Shown: positions 12,991-27,300 of the stretch, piece after piece | Layout of the letters: each line of letters begins with the position of its first letter | Numbering within the stretch: position 1 is the first letter of the stretch | From: Diatrype stigma | Lineage: Eukaryota > Ascomycota > Sordariomycetes > Xylariales > Diatrypaceae | Assembly: GCA_022225965.2 (NCBI GenBank) | Contig: JAKJXP020000071.1 | Span: forward strand, 62,001-126,000 | Reading direction: 5' to 3' | Length of the DNA: 64,000 bases | The notes under the pieces: generated by a model | What the model was told of the DNA's origin: nothing | What the model saw: the letters and a program-made list of their open reading frames with translations, nothing else | The model's database searches: none | Translations under genes and position numbers: made by a program

Positions 12991-13074
12991 CGCATTCACA
13001 TTCGCATTCACATTCACATTCACACTCGCATTCACAACCGCATTCACAACCACATTCACAACCACAATCACATG
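12991..13074. repeat. Degenerate CATTCA hexanucleotide array
   Basis: About 84 bp of CATTCA/CATTCG/CAACCA variants. One plus frame reads as alternating His-Ser and another strand as Asn-Val/Asn-Ala, but there is no gene context for either. It begins about 410 bp upstream of the EST1-like start. Confidence 0.85.
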
Positions 13075-13400
13075 CCCAGCACATTCACTACAATGCAGCA
13101 GCATGTTTGCTTCCTGCTTTGCTTTGCGCTGATTTGGAATACCAGATTAGGCTGTCAAGAATCTTAAAACCCCGCCACTCTGTTAACCCGGTGACTAATT
13201 TGCGGCAAACCCGTCCTCAGTCACTGCTTTATAAATCGAGTTGGCCGCCTGTCCATGTGTGGGCCAAGCCCCCCAAAACATACAATTATCCAGTAGCACG
13301 GTAGATTTCACATCTCGAAGTGTTCCCGGATCCATACATATAATTAGGCTGCTAGTGTCCGAGCGTCTCAAAAAAGCACCTGGGAAGGTGCTGCTTCGTC

Positions 13401-15832
13401 ATGCCGCCACAGGATACTCTCATATCACAGTCGTTCACGCGCTTCTTGCGGAAGGTTGCCAAACTCAAGTGTCCTGTCTGTGGGGAGGAATTCCCAGATA
13501 CAGAGGAACGCATAAAATCGCATCTGCAAGAAAAACACCAGGACCTGCTCAGCACCACCGACCTCAGCGTCCTCGTCCAAAGATTAAAAAGACGCAATTG
13601 GGATCCAGACCCGAGAGAGTTAGTAGTGGCCCGTCATCCGTATTGCTTGCTCCCCGGTGTAGCTGACAAAGCCAACGCAGATTACAAAGCCAAAATCCCG
13701 CCCTTCCTAGTAGTTCCGCCGACGGGGCTGGAGCTACTTCAATAGTGGTTGAGGCCTCGCACTCGCCCTCTCCTGGAAATGATGGGCCAAGCATTCCCCC
13801 AACTAGAAGGCCTCGGCCGGCGAGACGGCCGAGGAGTTCCAGCCCAGTAAGATCACGGTTCCGTCAAGATGCAAACCCAGAGTTTCGAAGGCCGCCGGCT
13901 GGCAGTGGCAGGCTATGGTCTCCCGAAGATGGCATTTCACACCGATCACCTACACAGCAGAGAGGTCAGAGTAAGGCAAATGAACACATAATTTATCCCG
14001 ATGACGCCAGCGGCGAGCTTGTCAAGGAGCCGGAGACGCGTCCAATTAGCCAAGAACAACTGGTGGCCGAGGTTAAGGGCATATATGCTGGCCTTGTCAT
14101 GGTTGAATCGAAATGCATAGAGGTCGACAATGCCCAGAGCTCACAAAACGGCACCCAACTAAACGATGAGCAATGGCAAGCTTTGATTGCTTTGCATAGG
14201 ACGCTGTTACATGAGCATCATGACTTCTTCCTCGCATCCCAGCATCCCTCGGCCACTCCAGCTTTGAAAAGGCTAGCCTCGAAATATGCAATGCCGGCTC
14301 GTATGTGGCGACATGGCATTCACTCCTTCTTAGAATTATTACGTCATCGGCTTCCAGGTTCTTTGGAGCACATGCTTACTTTCATATATCTGGCTTATTC
14401 CATGATGGCACTGCTGTACGAGACAGTACCTACATTTGAGGAGACGTGGATCGAATGCTTGGGAGACTTGGGGAGATATAGGTATGTCTTTGATCTACAA
14501 TGTCGGCGCTAATAGCTAACCCTTGGGCAAAGAATGGCCATCGAGGATGATGATATCCGCGATAGGGATGTATGGACTTCTGTATCACGCCTCTGGTATT
14601 CGAAAGCGTCGGATAAGGCCCCAACGACTGGACGGCTGTATCACCATCTAGCCATTTTGGCTCGGCCGAATGCTCTTCAGCAGTTGTTTTACTACACGAA
14701 GGCTCTTAGCGTACCAATTCCCTTCGCATCGGCCCGGGATTCGATCATGACATTATTTGAGCCTCTCCTAAGAGCTCCAATTTCCGAGAACACCCGTCTG
14801 ATCCCCATTGACGCGGGTCTTGTCAAGGCACATGCTATTATTTTTACCGGCCGCTTACGGGAACAGTTCGATTCCGCCTTGGAGGAGTTTCTTCCTAAGT
14901 TGGCAAACCACATAAATACCACGGGGAGAAATTGGTTAGAGACAGGGTAATATCCTTCACCCCTATTTTAAGCCCTACCAAGCAACTAATCGTCTCGTAG
15001 CTACCACGTCTCTATCTCGATCTGCTGCAGTCTTCTCTCCTATGGAAAAGAAGACAACGAGATACATATTGCCATCAGCCAGACTCGAGACGAGGCAACG
15101 GAAATGGCCATAGATACGACCGAGTCTGAAACAAAACCCGAGAAGTCATTTGCGTTAGCATCCCGTCTTATGTGGGGCACGTGTGCGGTCATTTTCCGCC
15201 GCATTGGAGACAACAACGTGCTACCGTTCGTTCACGTGATAATGGTCTTCATCTTCCACTTGACGCATTATCCTGACGCTATCTCCCTCGTCGATGATGA
15301 TATTCCATGGGAACTATTGTCTGTTCTACTCAACTCGTTATTACAGTCTTACCGAGATTATGAACGGATCCGCAGTAGTGACTTCCCTAGGCAGGCCAAA
15401 GAGGTATTACCAAGGCCTTTGCCCGAAGACTTCGCAATGAAGGGGCTGCCCTGGGCAGAGAAATATCACCCGGACGGCCGCTTCTCCAATGAGGAGGTCG
15501 ATGACGACGAGAAGTATTTCGAGATGGCTTCCATGAGTGAAGAGCGGAAAGAGCGCATTTTATGGCTTGGATACCGGATTGCTACTCATGGCAAATGGCT
15601 CGTTTATGACGACTCGCTCCACCAGTTTCAACCTGGAGCCAAGTACCAAGGAAGAACACGCGATGCAGACATGATGAGCACTCTAGATGCAGAGGACTCT
15701 ATCTCCGGTATATCTACCGTTGGGTCTGGACAAACATCTGTTCATGCAGAAAAGGGAGATAACGAGATGATGGATGTAGACAACGATGAAGAAGACTCTT
15801 CAGATACATCTCACACATCTCACCTACGATAA
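13401..15832 (+). CDS. EST1/SMG7-like protein with N-terminal C2H2 zinc finger
   Basis: The family links telomerase recruitment (Est1) and nonsense-mediated decay (Ebs1/SMG7) through a 14-3-3-like TPR domain. Four exons (13401-13618, 13681-14481, 14533-14946, 15001-15832) give 754 aa. The introns of 62, 51 and 54 bp have donors GTTAGT, GTATGT and GTAATA and acceptors CAG, AAG and TAG, and branch sites GCTGAC and GCTAAC are visible in the first two. A C2H2 finger (C24, C27, H41, H46) opens the protein. A Pro/Arg/Ser-rich linker covers about 75-160. The family-like block around 330-375 reads WIECLGDLGRYR then MAIEDDDIRDRDVW across an exon junction, followed by RLYHHLAILARPNALQQLFYY. The tail is acidic. 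No PIN domain is seen, so it resembles Ebs1/SMG7 rather than SMG6. The start is the first ATG and leads directly into the finger. Confidence 0.88.
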
Positions 15833-17923
15833 GCTGGCCTACCTAGTAACAGTTAGTCCAACTAGACGAAAACCTTCCGGTCAGGACTTGAGAGGCACAC
15901 TTGAATTTGGTTTTGCGTAAGTACATGTATACAACCCCCTTTGTGTGTTTTATAAACGCGACATTGCGTTGCTTTCCACTACAAGATACTGAACTATATT
16001 CTACCTAGGTGGTATGCAATGTGTCCGAGATGCACCAACCAGTACTAGCTGGGAAAACAACAGTGGTCATCATAGCCATGTTTCAAGCAGACTGAAAACT
16101 GCATGGCTACAGGGGACAGCTTATGTTCGGGTAAAACCACCATCTAGAAATTGTCAAATACGCCTCACACGGCACGCTCCGACCTGGATCACCTCGACTT
16201 GGACCAAACACTTACCATGTGGTACACTAAGGAAGCATCTAGCTGAATCGCCTGCCGATCGCTGGAAAGATGGTTACATCGCTTCCACCACCCTTTAGCC
16301 ATGTACACATCTTATTGGCAACCTTGTGTAGGTGGTGGGGTCAGAAGACATGGGGAAGGCAACTGCTAGTTTCTACTTACTTAGGTAGGTAGGCAACCAT
16401 CAAGCAACCATCAAGCACGATACATGGGAAGGACCACCATCCTGAAAACCCAGGCCTGAAAGGAGAACGTCACTCGGAGCAAAACGCCAACGGCATTTCA
16501 GATTCTGTCCAACTTGCAGCATCTGACAGAAGATGGACCAAAGCTTGAGCTCGACAACGGGCTCCATCAATACCTTTAGGATGCTGAGTATAGCAATGCA
16601 GTTATGGTCAGCGCACACTGTCTTGCAGCCGCAAACTCTTGCCTGCTTATGTACGATGATGAGCAGCGGCAAATCTGGAGTCTCAAAATGTATTCTTAGA
16701 ACATGGGGCTTCACTAATGAATGGATAGCGCGCATGATTGTGTGTACGATAAGGCGTTTGGCCTCGCACTGGCAAGGCTCTCTGGCAATCTGGCCATCAT
16801 CCATAGGTAGATAAAATATGCATGCGCTGTTTTTACTACTACCAACATGTCTCACAGCGGGGATGTACTTCTCTTCTTGATGAGATGGATGATACCTAAC
16901 CTCACACAACCAACCCGCTTTTTGAATTGGAAACGAGGCAAGCCGGGCCAGGCAATATGTCCTCGTGTATCGGTCCGAGATTGCAAGCTTAGGTCATTTC
17001 CGATCATCTGCGACCATGGGAACAATTAGGTGTATATGCGGTACAGATGAATCCAAGAACCAAGAAGTATGACTTCTAGGGTGGTGAGAAAAGAGAGAAG
17101 AAAGAAGAAGACAAAAAAAAGGGTGTAATACATACATACTTAAGTAGTAACACTTGTACTACCTACTACTGACCCAACCCCTCTTTCTTAGAGGCATCGT
17201 TACATACAAATACATACTTACAACACGATGCCATCTGTCGACTTTTATATTACTAGCTGGTCAGTCTGGAGACTTCCAGGTTGCATTTCACCAAGGCTCT
17301 CCAATAGGCTTTATATATTTATGTCTCCAACTATCCACCAGTACTCACATCGCCCAGAAGCGGAAATATTTATAGCAATGCAGGTTCGGAAGGCAAAGAG
17401 GTAAGGCAACTAACTAACCCTCCGAATAAGGCCGTACTTGGAGCCCACGTGGGGTTGACCCGGGCGGAGTTGCCCAAAACGTGGCACGCAACCGGTCCCC
17501 GGCTCATTGCTGCAATGGAGCTGCATGGACCTAGAAGCAACCCACCAAGCTAGGACCAGGAAAGTTCCAGGTTATATGCATGCCGAAAAGGACAGGGTGG
17601 GCAGATGGGAGAGAAGTATTTAACGACACGTCGACATGTCTGTGGACTGGATGGATGAACGTGGTGATGGGTGGGATAGGTAAAGCACTTGTGGTAGGTA
17701 GTAAGAAGTAAGGTAGGATGGAGGTAATCAAGGATCCCGCCGTGGCCATTGGCGAATGGCGAATGCTGTTCATGGCTGTTGCTTCAAGCTTGTTATAAAG
17801 GAAGTGTCGGATGCAACTCCATATACATAAGACGAGAAGGATCATTAGGATTTCGGTTTGATGCGCGTTGCCTTCTGCTGCTATGGAAGGTTGTATCGGA
17901 TGTATTGTACATACAGTAATAGA

Positions 17924-17933
17924 TACCTAGGTA
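17924..17933. repeat. TACCTAGGTA palindrome
   Basis: Exact copy of the intergenic 10-bp palindrome, followed by tandem GGTA units. Confidence 0.85.
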
Positions 17934-18333
17934 GGTAGGTAAAGCGCGTGGATGGGTGGCTTAGCAATATACGTAAATGAACTACGAATGCAGCGGCTTT
18001 TTAAGAACTCTCGGGCCCTGGAATACGCCAATACATAATAGAGCTCCGGGTAGCTTGTAGCACAACCATGAACCCTAGCTGAGTGATAATGTCCGGTCTT
18101 TACCGCGAGGTAAGATCGTAGGTGCACAGGTATCCAGAATATCGCCGTATACGCGCGTTGGGAAAAGTACTGCAGAGGTTGTATGTATTGTACTAGATCT
18201 ACTTAACTAATTAGGTACTCTGTCAGCTGTGTTCACCGACGCATGGCGGGGTAAAATAAGCAATAGCCGCGAATGCTATCAGAGACGACCCCCCAATCGG
18301 ATAATCGGATAATCCTATACAAATCTGACTAAC

Positions 18334-18343
18334 TACCTAGGTA
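18334..18343. repeat. TACCTAGGTA palindrome
   Basis: Exact copy, about 400 bp from the previous one. Confidence 0.85.
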
Positions 18344-21300
18344 GGCTCACGTATTGTACTACGCTCAGTGGCGTAAGGGAGGGGGGGAGTCTCCAAGGGA
18401 GGAAGGGCATGAATGGATGGTGGGGGAGGGGGCTGCTTGCTCGTTGTTCAGCTGGGTATCGTCGTTTTTGTGAGGACTGAGCATTGTCAACCTCGATGCA
18501 CTTTGGCTACCACCATGTTATAACATTCGACACATAAGTAAATGTAGGTGAGAGGTGAGTATAGATGGTAGGTAGGTGTGCATCGTTCGTTATTCGTCTC
18601 TGGCAAATGCTGTTGGCCCGGAAGAAGGGACCCAGCCAGGCGAACTACCGGCAGACCGGACGGACCCCCTGGAGCCCCCAAAAGATCACACGTTCGCGAA
18701 GGGCGCCGAGGGGGATCATCGTGTCGTGTCGTACGGTGTGGGTATCACCTACATGTCGTTCATGATCATATAGCACATACATGCGAATAATATTGCACCC
18801 ACGCGGCTCCAGAGGAAGGTCTAGGCGCATTGTGGTTGCCTTGTAACGTAATGAACAGGCACTCGTTGCCGAAGGTGCCGTCATAATTATCGCAACGATA
18901 TTTGCCTATTTTGCAACCTTGGTAGTGTGGGGGAAAAACCATCGATATTGCACATCTGGAAAGGCTGCCAGTATTCAGACACTATGTGTTTCGCCTTGTG
19001 GCTGGTTGGGGCTCTGAGGGTGGTCGGCTGGCCCTGTCAGTCCTTTGTGTCTTGTAGTCAGTTGGTAAGTCAATGGCCTGAAGCTGGGCTATGAGTAAGT
19101 AGAGTCGCCGAAAAAGAAATCGTTGGTTTTGTCCTTTTCGGTGAGGTGAGATTTTCCCCACGCCGTAGAGAATGTAGTGCGGAGTCGGGTTGCAAGGGTC
19201 TTATCTTCGTCCGAGAGAGAGACATGGGCACGTAGGCATCAGGGGGGTTTTGGAAACGCCCTCGTTTGCCTTAGTAGCCTTGGTCGCCTTACTTACCAAT
19301 GCGATGCTATCTAATGTAGGTCGCTGAGACTACCTCCTACGTAGGACTGAGCTGAGACCTACACCCGGCTGGTCGCAGGGGGGCAGGCAGGAGAAACAAA
19401 GAAAATAAACAGAGCATCCTGCCCCTCTCTTCGTAACATGGCGCTGAGTAAACCAAGTGTTCATCGACGTAGGGTCGCAGCAGTCAGTTCAATAGGCAGA
19501 TTGCCCAGGTTTGTTGCGTGCGCCATGGCGTTCGTGGGCATCCGACATTTCAGCTCCAGCCTGCAGAGGCTCTCCCTGTCTCTCTCTTCTCTCTCTGTGT
19601 GCAATGCAAGCTTTGCTCGCCGTGACAAAAGAGGAAAGCAGAATGAAAAAACCACCGATGCAATGCTCGTCTGAGAGCAAATCCTGGGAGCTCGACGGTA
19701 TAAGAATAAAGTCGGTGAGTGGCGTGAGTGAGAGAAGATGACGAGCATAGCCAACTCAATCCTTCCTAAGAATGCCGTGTTAGGTCAGTCTGCATCGGTT
19801 ACTACTCCTCAGGCAAGGCAGCCAGCCAGCCCAGGCGGGAAGAAGGAATGGATCTTAGGTGATGCGGCCGAACCCGCACGAAGGATCATTCCTTAAGTCC
19901 CTCGCAGCACGATATTGGCAAGGATACTTTATCTCCTTCGCCAACTCGGATGCCGATTCGTATGGAATCAATTGAATTCGGTAGGTTGGCCGTGCTTCGG
20001 TAGACTCCGGTTAATGCTGGTATGTAACCACTCCGGATTTTTATGGAGAGCGGCGGCGGTGCTGCGGCCCGGCAGGTTCTGCGATCGCGAGACACCAAGC
20101 AGATTTTCAAGGGGAGAAATATCCAAGGATTTTGATGCGCAGATATATTACGCGATGTCATATATATCGAATTCAAGAGCCTGGGATCATATGTTAGTAT
20201 TTTTTCTTCTGTCTTGATTGAGGTTGGCTGGATTGAATTCAGGGGTAGAGGATGCGTGGTGGGCCATATCACTTCCTTCGCGCTTGCTGGCGACGACAGC
20301 ATCCCTTAGCTGCAGAGCTAGTGGAGTAAGCATGAACGAGAAATATTTCATAGCATGCGGATATAACAATATAGAATTCATAGTGTGGAATGAAGTCTTG
20401 TGCTATTGTGCGTTTTGCTGTTCAGGAGATGATGCGCAGCCACTGCTTCTTTGGTTGTGGATCCTCGGTGAGAGTAGAGAGTCCCAGGAGGAGAAAGAAG
20501 GGAAAACAAACAAATGCGATATTGAGGGTACTTTCAAGTCTATATATACTGAAGATCTATGGGTACACGAAGGAGTTGGGTAGAAATTGGGTTGATGCCT
20601 AGGCACATTTGATGGACCAAAACTCGAAGTTGGGCAGCCATCTCACCTGCAGTGCGGATCAGGGTACGATATATATTATCTGTATCCTTGAACGATTAGG
20701 AACTATCATCTCCACTTATGGCTTGATATACTTGGGTATATAAGGCGAGGATCCAAGTTATAGTTGGTGACCGTATCGCATTGGGATGGCGGAGCCCCGC
20801 GTCCTGGGTCATGAACTTTACACCACGCATGTAAGTAATGTAGAGGGAAAGATTTAAAATGGACCATGGTATGTTATATATGTGCCCTCGCCGTAACATA
20901 TAGCACACATATGAAGATGCAATGATGTGTTGTTCTAGAGCGTGGTGTTGTCTGTCACTAGGTTACGGTCCTCTGCCCTCCTATAACGGTCAGACTCGGA
21001 TAGGGGTAAGACACCAATTCCGACTACAGGCTGCTATACCTAGTAAAGAAACTTACTATGAGATGCTAAATCAGTTTTGTCTTATTATCAAGATCATAGT
21101 AATCATTTTTTGGGGTCGCAAGTTAAGTAGAGTTGATGCAATGGTGGATTCAACTGGTCCTGCACATGGGCAGACTCCGACTATAGTCAAGTCTATAGTC
21201 GCCAAAACACTATAGCCCGCTGTACAACCTAAGTGCATCGGCGCAGAATCAGGCAATGGATACCCCAGCGATTAATCGATTGTTTCCATGCAGCTATGGT

Positions 21301-24300
21301 AATAACTATACTACTAGCTGGTCGTCGTTTAAGTGTCTGCAAACGGCAACTCGAAAAAAGCCAATGCGCTTTAATATTTCTCTGTATTCGGCATAATGCA
21401 ACGAGATGCGGTTCTCTATCAGTCGAAGACCTTGCAAACCAATCAAGGTCGTTCAGTTGCCGGTTTTGGTCTCGCGATCATGCAGTATATCCCTCTGCCG
21501 CTCCCCCCTATTCCGTTTTGAGGCTCTGCGGTGAACACCGCACACAAGCTCCTGCCGGATCTAAAGGAGATCTAGTTACTCAATAGGGCCCACAGCGGGA
21601 ATGCAGCGAGTCAGCGCTACGCAAGCCCCGCGGAATTGCGAGCATTAGCGGCCTTGGTGCGATCGCAGTGGGGGCCAGTAATCGGCGACTCGCTGCAGTG
21701 CAATTGTGGGGGACTTCGATAGTGCCTTGCTCCAGGGGGGGTTCAGGGGTTCTTTGTTACGTGCAGCTAACTGGCAACACGACCTCCCTTCTTCATTGGC
21801 CAATGGACCAACACATCACAATCGTACCGCATTCTGCAACCGATATATTAATTAGGCTTTGTTACTGCGGCCTACGTCTATGGGTGCAACTTCATGTGTT
21901 GGGCAGCTCTAGTCTTCCTATGTGGCTTCCTCGTGAGAACGGGACTAACTATTGGGGGGCCTCTCATTACCTAGATCCTATGGGGGTATATCTCCAGTTG
22001 ACTATTGACTAAGTTCATCGTGGAGACTTCGTGCCTTAAGATAACAGTCCGTAGCTCTGATATACCTTGCGGATGTCATGGTGCAACACGATGCCTCGTG
22101 GTAGCTAGCGCCCCCGGTATGTATAACGGCTTTCACAGACAGGATGTATCCCTTTTCGATAGTGGACGTCCATGCAAGCCACTCTTTTCGTAAGCAGCGG
22201 AATATACCCCGGTAGAGTTAGTGCTTTGCCCCTTTTGGAGGTGGAAGTGCTGAAAAGGGTCATGTGGGATGTAGACAAGCGCGAACAAATCTCAAGGGAA
22301 CCATCACACGCATGCTTCAACCACCCTGGTATCCCCTGTTCGGTGGAGATAAAGGTCATGCTCTGGAATGCTACCACCAACGATGTTTCTTTGCGCCAAT
22401 ATTGAAAAGGGCGTCTCATATAGTATGCAGTGCAACTTCTGTATGGGCCGCGTGTGCTTATCCCTTCCTACGTGGGCCTGTTCTCGACCACTACAACATA
22501 CTGTTACTTGTTTTCTCTACCCCCATCCAATGAATAAAAATAAGAAGACAAGCCCTCTTACAGCCATTGTGACACATCTTGTCGTTGCATAGTTCACTCT
22601 GGCTGTTTGAAGCTCTCATTGTTGCCCGAGTTCAGCTGGCTTCAGAATGAGCGAGTAGCTTCGGTATGAGGGTATTGTTTGCCTTGTTATAAGCCAGCTG
22701 GATACACAGTGAAATACAGTGCTCAAAGGTACATGGGGGAGGTACATGGGAAGTCTTCGACCCAAGGTACTGGTAACTACGGTACTGAGCTTAGACGGAC
22801 CCAAGGCTGCCAGGGGAGCATCAGCTGCATGAAGTACACCTCTCCTAAGTGGTGGGATAGGTAGGCAAAGGGCTTCGCAAGGCGTCTAGAGTACGGGAGA
22901 CCCATGCTAGGTGCCTGACCCAACGACAGCTTGCCGAGGCACGTCGACGCGGCTAACATGCTTCCATGGCCAGCCAGCTTTCTCACCTTGCGCGCTTGCG
23001 CCTCTCATGGTATGTGGTCCAGTGTACGACGTCGCACACCCTCTCCGGAGTTCCTCGGGGCAGACCCCCATGCCCTCGGCCTGCTGAACAATCAGGCTAG
23101 GGTTCATCCTCCCGGTAAGGACAAAGTAGCACAAGAATCCCGGCGATTCTCCATCATGGGACCCGTCACTTCACCTATGGCCCGGTTTGGAATAAGGAGT
23201 GAAGGTCGGGAAGCCGACGACCGGTGTAGGTGGTCCCGCCACCAGCATTCCCGACCCCCTTTGATCATAGATATCCGGATAGATACATGTCAAGCCCCTT
23301 GCCGTATACGTGATGACACCTATTACCCACAATGACTAGCAGACTTGACAGTAAGCAGAGGTGCAACCATAGATCCAGTAACTTGGGCATGACCCGGTTT
23401 TATTCGCGGTAGACTATCAAAGTAAACACTGAGGCCCGAGGGCTTGTAGTGTTTGGCTAGACGAGGCGAGGCTGAGGACAATTGATCACTTCACTGCAAT
23501 GCATATATTCGTAATACGGAGGTTGGAAACGCCATTTCTATCGCTTCTTGAACCGCGACGGAACTTTCGACCACTTGTCTAAAACCAGTCCTTTTATCAA
23601 CTATTATCCGCCTTGAATGAGGTAACATCTACCTTCTGTTCTGGCTACTCGTCCATCACAAGAAGGGCTGAACCCGAGAAACTGGATGTCTGAAGCTCCA
23701 ACTCGATCTACGGCTCGATACCGGCGCGGCACCTGTCGACCATACGAGTCTACAAGAAGACAACACACTAGACTACCGAACCATCCCGTGCGCCAACATA
23801 GCCGTTCGACCCACGCGCCTTACAATATGATACGTTGCAACTCGCGATAACGGGAAGCTCTCGGCAGGCTCTCACCCCCTGTCGTATCGAAGTTCCGGAC
23901 CAGACGTTCGCAGCACCAACCCCTTTTGGAGACAGTCTATAACCAAGTGTATGGCGCAGGTGGAGGGATGGCGGCCCATATACAGGTTTCCGTAACAAGG
24001 AGAGGATTTGCCGAACTGGTTAGAAGATGGAGAGGCAGAATTACATCCTGACGATGACTGTCCTGATTATCCATACTGGATGTATGTATGGCTTGGGCAT
24101 GCCATCATTGGTAACCTGCTCCTATTGTAAGCCCAGAGACCGATCGTAACACCGAGGTTCCATACAGTACATTGCCGAAGTCACACTGAGATGAATCACC
24201 ATCGAGAAATAGGTTACCAGCCAACGTCCGTCTTGACGCAATACATGATACCTCATACATTCACCCAAGCATAGACTATCTGGACCGCGGACGAAAGATA

Positions 24301-27300
24301 CCATGTCATTTATATCGGTCTAAAACGAGTTCAAATGTTCCCGTGCTACTTGAGACCGCGTACGCGTAATGACTAAAGTGACAATGTGCTTTGGGTCGAC
24401 GATATTACCAGCCTACTACGAAAGGGCTCGAGGGCACAACCTCCTCAACGATCTTCACGCGTCAAAGTCTGAAATATGCTACCGTCGGGCACCCTGATGT
24501 GACGAGACTTGCATGGTCTCGACTTCAGCGACACGATACCACTTGTCAATAACGAGCAAAGGTTACCATGCCTCGAAATCTCCCTCGAAGAACTTGCCCG
24601 TTCTGCCCGCACATATCATATCATGCCTATGATATCAGGGCAGTGTAACACCTGGGCTTCATGTAACCCACACTACTCTCTCCTTTGGGCAGCGAGGTCA
24701 CCACACTCGACTGCGGGATGTGTTGCCCTCGGGTGCAGTAACCGAGGGGACGAATCATCTGGCTCTGAATTCATGCATGGTGTTCATAAACCACCAAAGG
24801 TGGTAACGATTTCACTAGTCGACCACCGGGCCGCTTCCCCCCATGGTCTCTCGGCTGGATCTGGACACTAGCGCCAGAAAAGACCCCGCCTGGTTCAACC
24901 CCATCGACAGGAGTAATGATACCCTTGAATGCAGGTGGCATGTGCGAGAAGAGGTTCTAGGTGGTTCTGAAGGGGAGTTTGTTTATATTGCCGCTTGGCC
25001 AGAAAATAGGGGGTTAAAAGTGGAACTCTGCTGATACGTGGGGGAACGCCTCTCCTATCAGTGGACTAGCAACTACCTCACGTCAAGGAAGCGCGATAGT
25101 ATAGTGAGTGTAGTCGACTATCAGTGTTTGCGGCTTGGGTGTGTTCAACTGGTATGAGGGTGCTTCGTCGATCTACGATAGGTATGTCCCATCGATGCAG
25201 GTTCCGTGAAGAATATCCTCACATCTGGTTATGATGTCTAGTGTGACAGGGCAGAGAACCATGGAGATTGGATTCTTATCATTAGCGTGTGATTTTATTA
25301 GGTAACACATAACGAGCGCCTACATGAAGACTCGTGGGTTACCTCGCAGACTATATCCTCGGTCGTAGAAGCCACTACGAGACATCGGCGCTATGGCCCG
25401 TGACGCACGCACGGCTAGGTGCAATGGATAGCAGCGTTCTTATGGCGTAGCTAGAAGTGGTGAAACGGGGATTATTATCAACCACCCTGGCATCTAGATC
25501 GCCGAACCTTTGTCTGTGGAAACTTGGCCAAGCCACCGCAGTTTTATGAAGTCCACGAACTGTGGCCAAAGGATGGCCGCTTTCGTGATCCGTGGTGATG
25601 GGAATATATGACTTGATGTAGATCTAGGAAGAGATTCTTGGACTGCTGGCAGTAAGATGCTTGAAGCTCGCGATACTCGCTGCAGCGCACTCTGACGAAA
25701 GCAAGTCTTGACGGTTTGAGGGCTTGGCCGCGCCAGATGGTCTCTCGCTGAATACAGAGATTGGCCATCTAGACGCACGAAACCACGAACACATACCAGG
25801 CGGACCCTGGCCACACGCGGCCCCTCCTCGTGGCTTGGTTCCTTTCTTGCCAGCGGGATATTGTACGTGTCCAATATCTTCCAGGTTAGCCCGCATTGCG
25901 GTAACAGCAAGGACAAGTCACCGTCTGAGGTCGTATATTACAAGAATGTCTCAGAATCCCGGTCGATAGAAGTCGCAGCGAGAAAATGGCAAGTCTGCTC
26001 GATGGGTACGAATGACGGTCGAAGTCCACGATAGCCATCCCATTCCGGATCAGGTGGGGAGAGGGAGCAACGCGACGTTGTTGATTTTCGACAGGCGATA
26101 GCTGGGCCTCGCCCAATTAAACTTCGGCCCTCGAACCACTGCACTATGGCTACGGTATCCGCGACCATCGAGTGGCCTCCTAGAGCGGGAGGCGGGCATG
26201 GCATTCTGTATGTCGTATCGCGCCATGGGGACATGGGGGCATGGATGGTAGACAAACTAAGTCAGTTCGACGCGGGAATTTGACAATCCGGGGAAACGGG
26301 CTGCATCAAGGACGCCACAAAAGGGTGACTACCAAGCTTCAGACGACGTATGTCGCGACCACAACGGCAGCGATCACCCTGCCTCCCTGCTGTCTGGCCA
26401 AAGCCGGTGTAGAAGCGCGCGCAAAAGGGGACATGGAGATCAACGAACGCGGTTGTTGAAGGCCGTCGTGTCCTCGGAGATGTCGAGCAAGCTTTTTACC
26501 CAGGCGCTTGGATCATACAACCATTCGACGAAGGGAGGATTCCACCCCATCCAACGTAGTATGCCTATGTCCATTGCCGAACATGGATCTAACTACGTCT
26601 TTGCAAATGGGGGAACGCCATAGAACCGCCCCGCTAGTTTGTAATACGACCACCTATTACTCTCTCGGCATGTCGTCCACCTGAGCGCCCACGCATTGGT
26701 TGGCTACATTGGACCGTACGACAGAAATCCCGTGGTGACGCGAAGTAAGCCGCCTCGGGTTTGCCAGCAGGGTGCCATGCAAACCCATCTATCTGTCCGT
26801 CAGATATGATAGACAGACGGGATACGATGTGTGCTTCTGAAATAAGAGATTGGCAAACTGCTCCTCCGCATCTCACTCTACCCTTGTATAGTAAGTATGA
26901 CGTACGACTCAAAGATGCAACACATTGTCATTCGATCGCTTGGTCTTTTCGTTGCGGTTGATGCGGCGTGACGGCACAGCTAGTCGGCGAAGTCGGTAGT
27001 TAGAAATTTAACGCTCAATTATATGCTAGAGATTAAAACCAGATATATTGCTGGGGAAGGGGAAAATATCCTTGCGTGGTTGGTTGTATGAATCGCCGTT
27101 GCCAATGGGTGCATATCGAGATCTAAGGCGGAGACGACAGCCAATGATGCTTCGTTCATTCTTTTCTTCTCGGAAGACTTCACCTGGTGATTCGTTTCTA
27201 CATGCCACGATATAAGCCACCGACGGGGAAACATAACATTACTAACGCTCGACAGATTTAGATCTTCTTTGTAAGTAGTGTGAACTGTTCAGAGCACTTA

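Larger units (their letters stand above)
4223..13400. other. Gene-poor region (about 9.2 kb)
   Basis: No exon with recognisable homology was found on either strand. The longest open frame here (5549-5046, minus, 167 codons) has no known motif and is of a length expected by chance a few times in 64 kb. The region contains one TACCTAGGTA palindrome, a TAGA microsatellite, 14-bp tandem repeats, a CATTCA array and palindromes close to the EST1-like gene, all listed separately. Sequence with scattered stops in all frames is consistent with old, decayed transposon-derived DNA, but no transposase or reverse transcriptase motif survives that I can recognise. Confidence 0.55.

Noticed and set aside
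12963..13304. His-Ser repeat ORF resembling a metal-binding peptide
   Set aside because: It is only the CATTCA array read in frame. No gene structure surrounds it.
16400..16909. 169-codon minus-strand ORF
   Set aside because: It reads fairly smoothly but has no recognised motif or neighbouring exon, and the opposite strand is also partly open.
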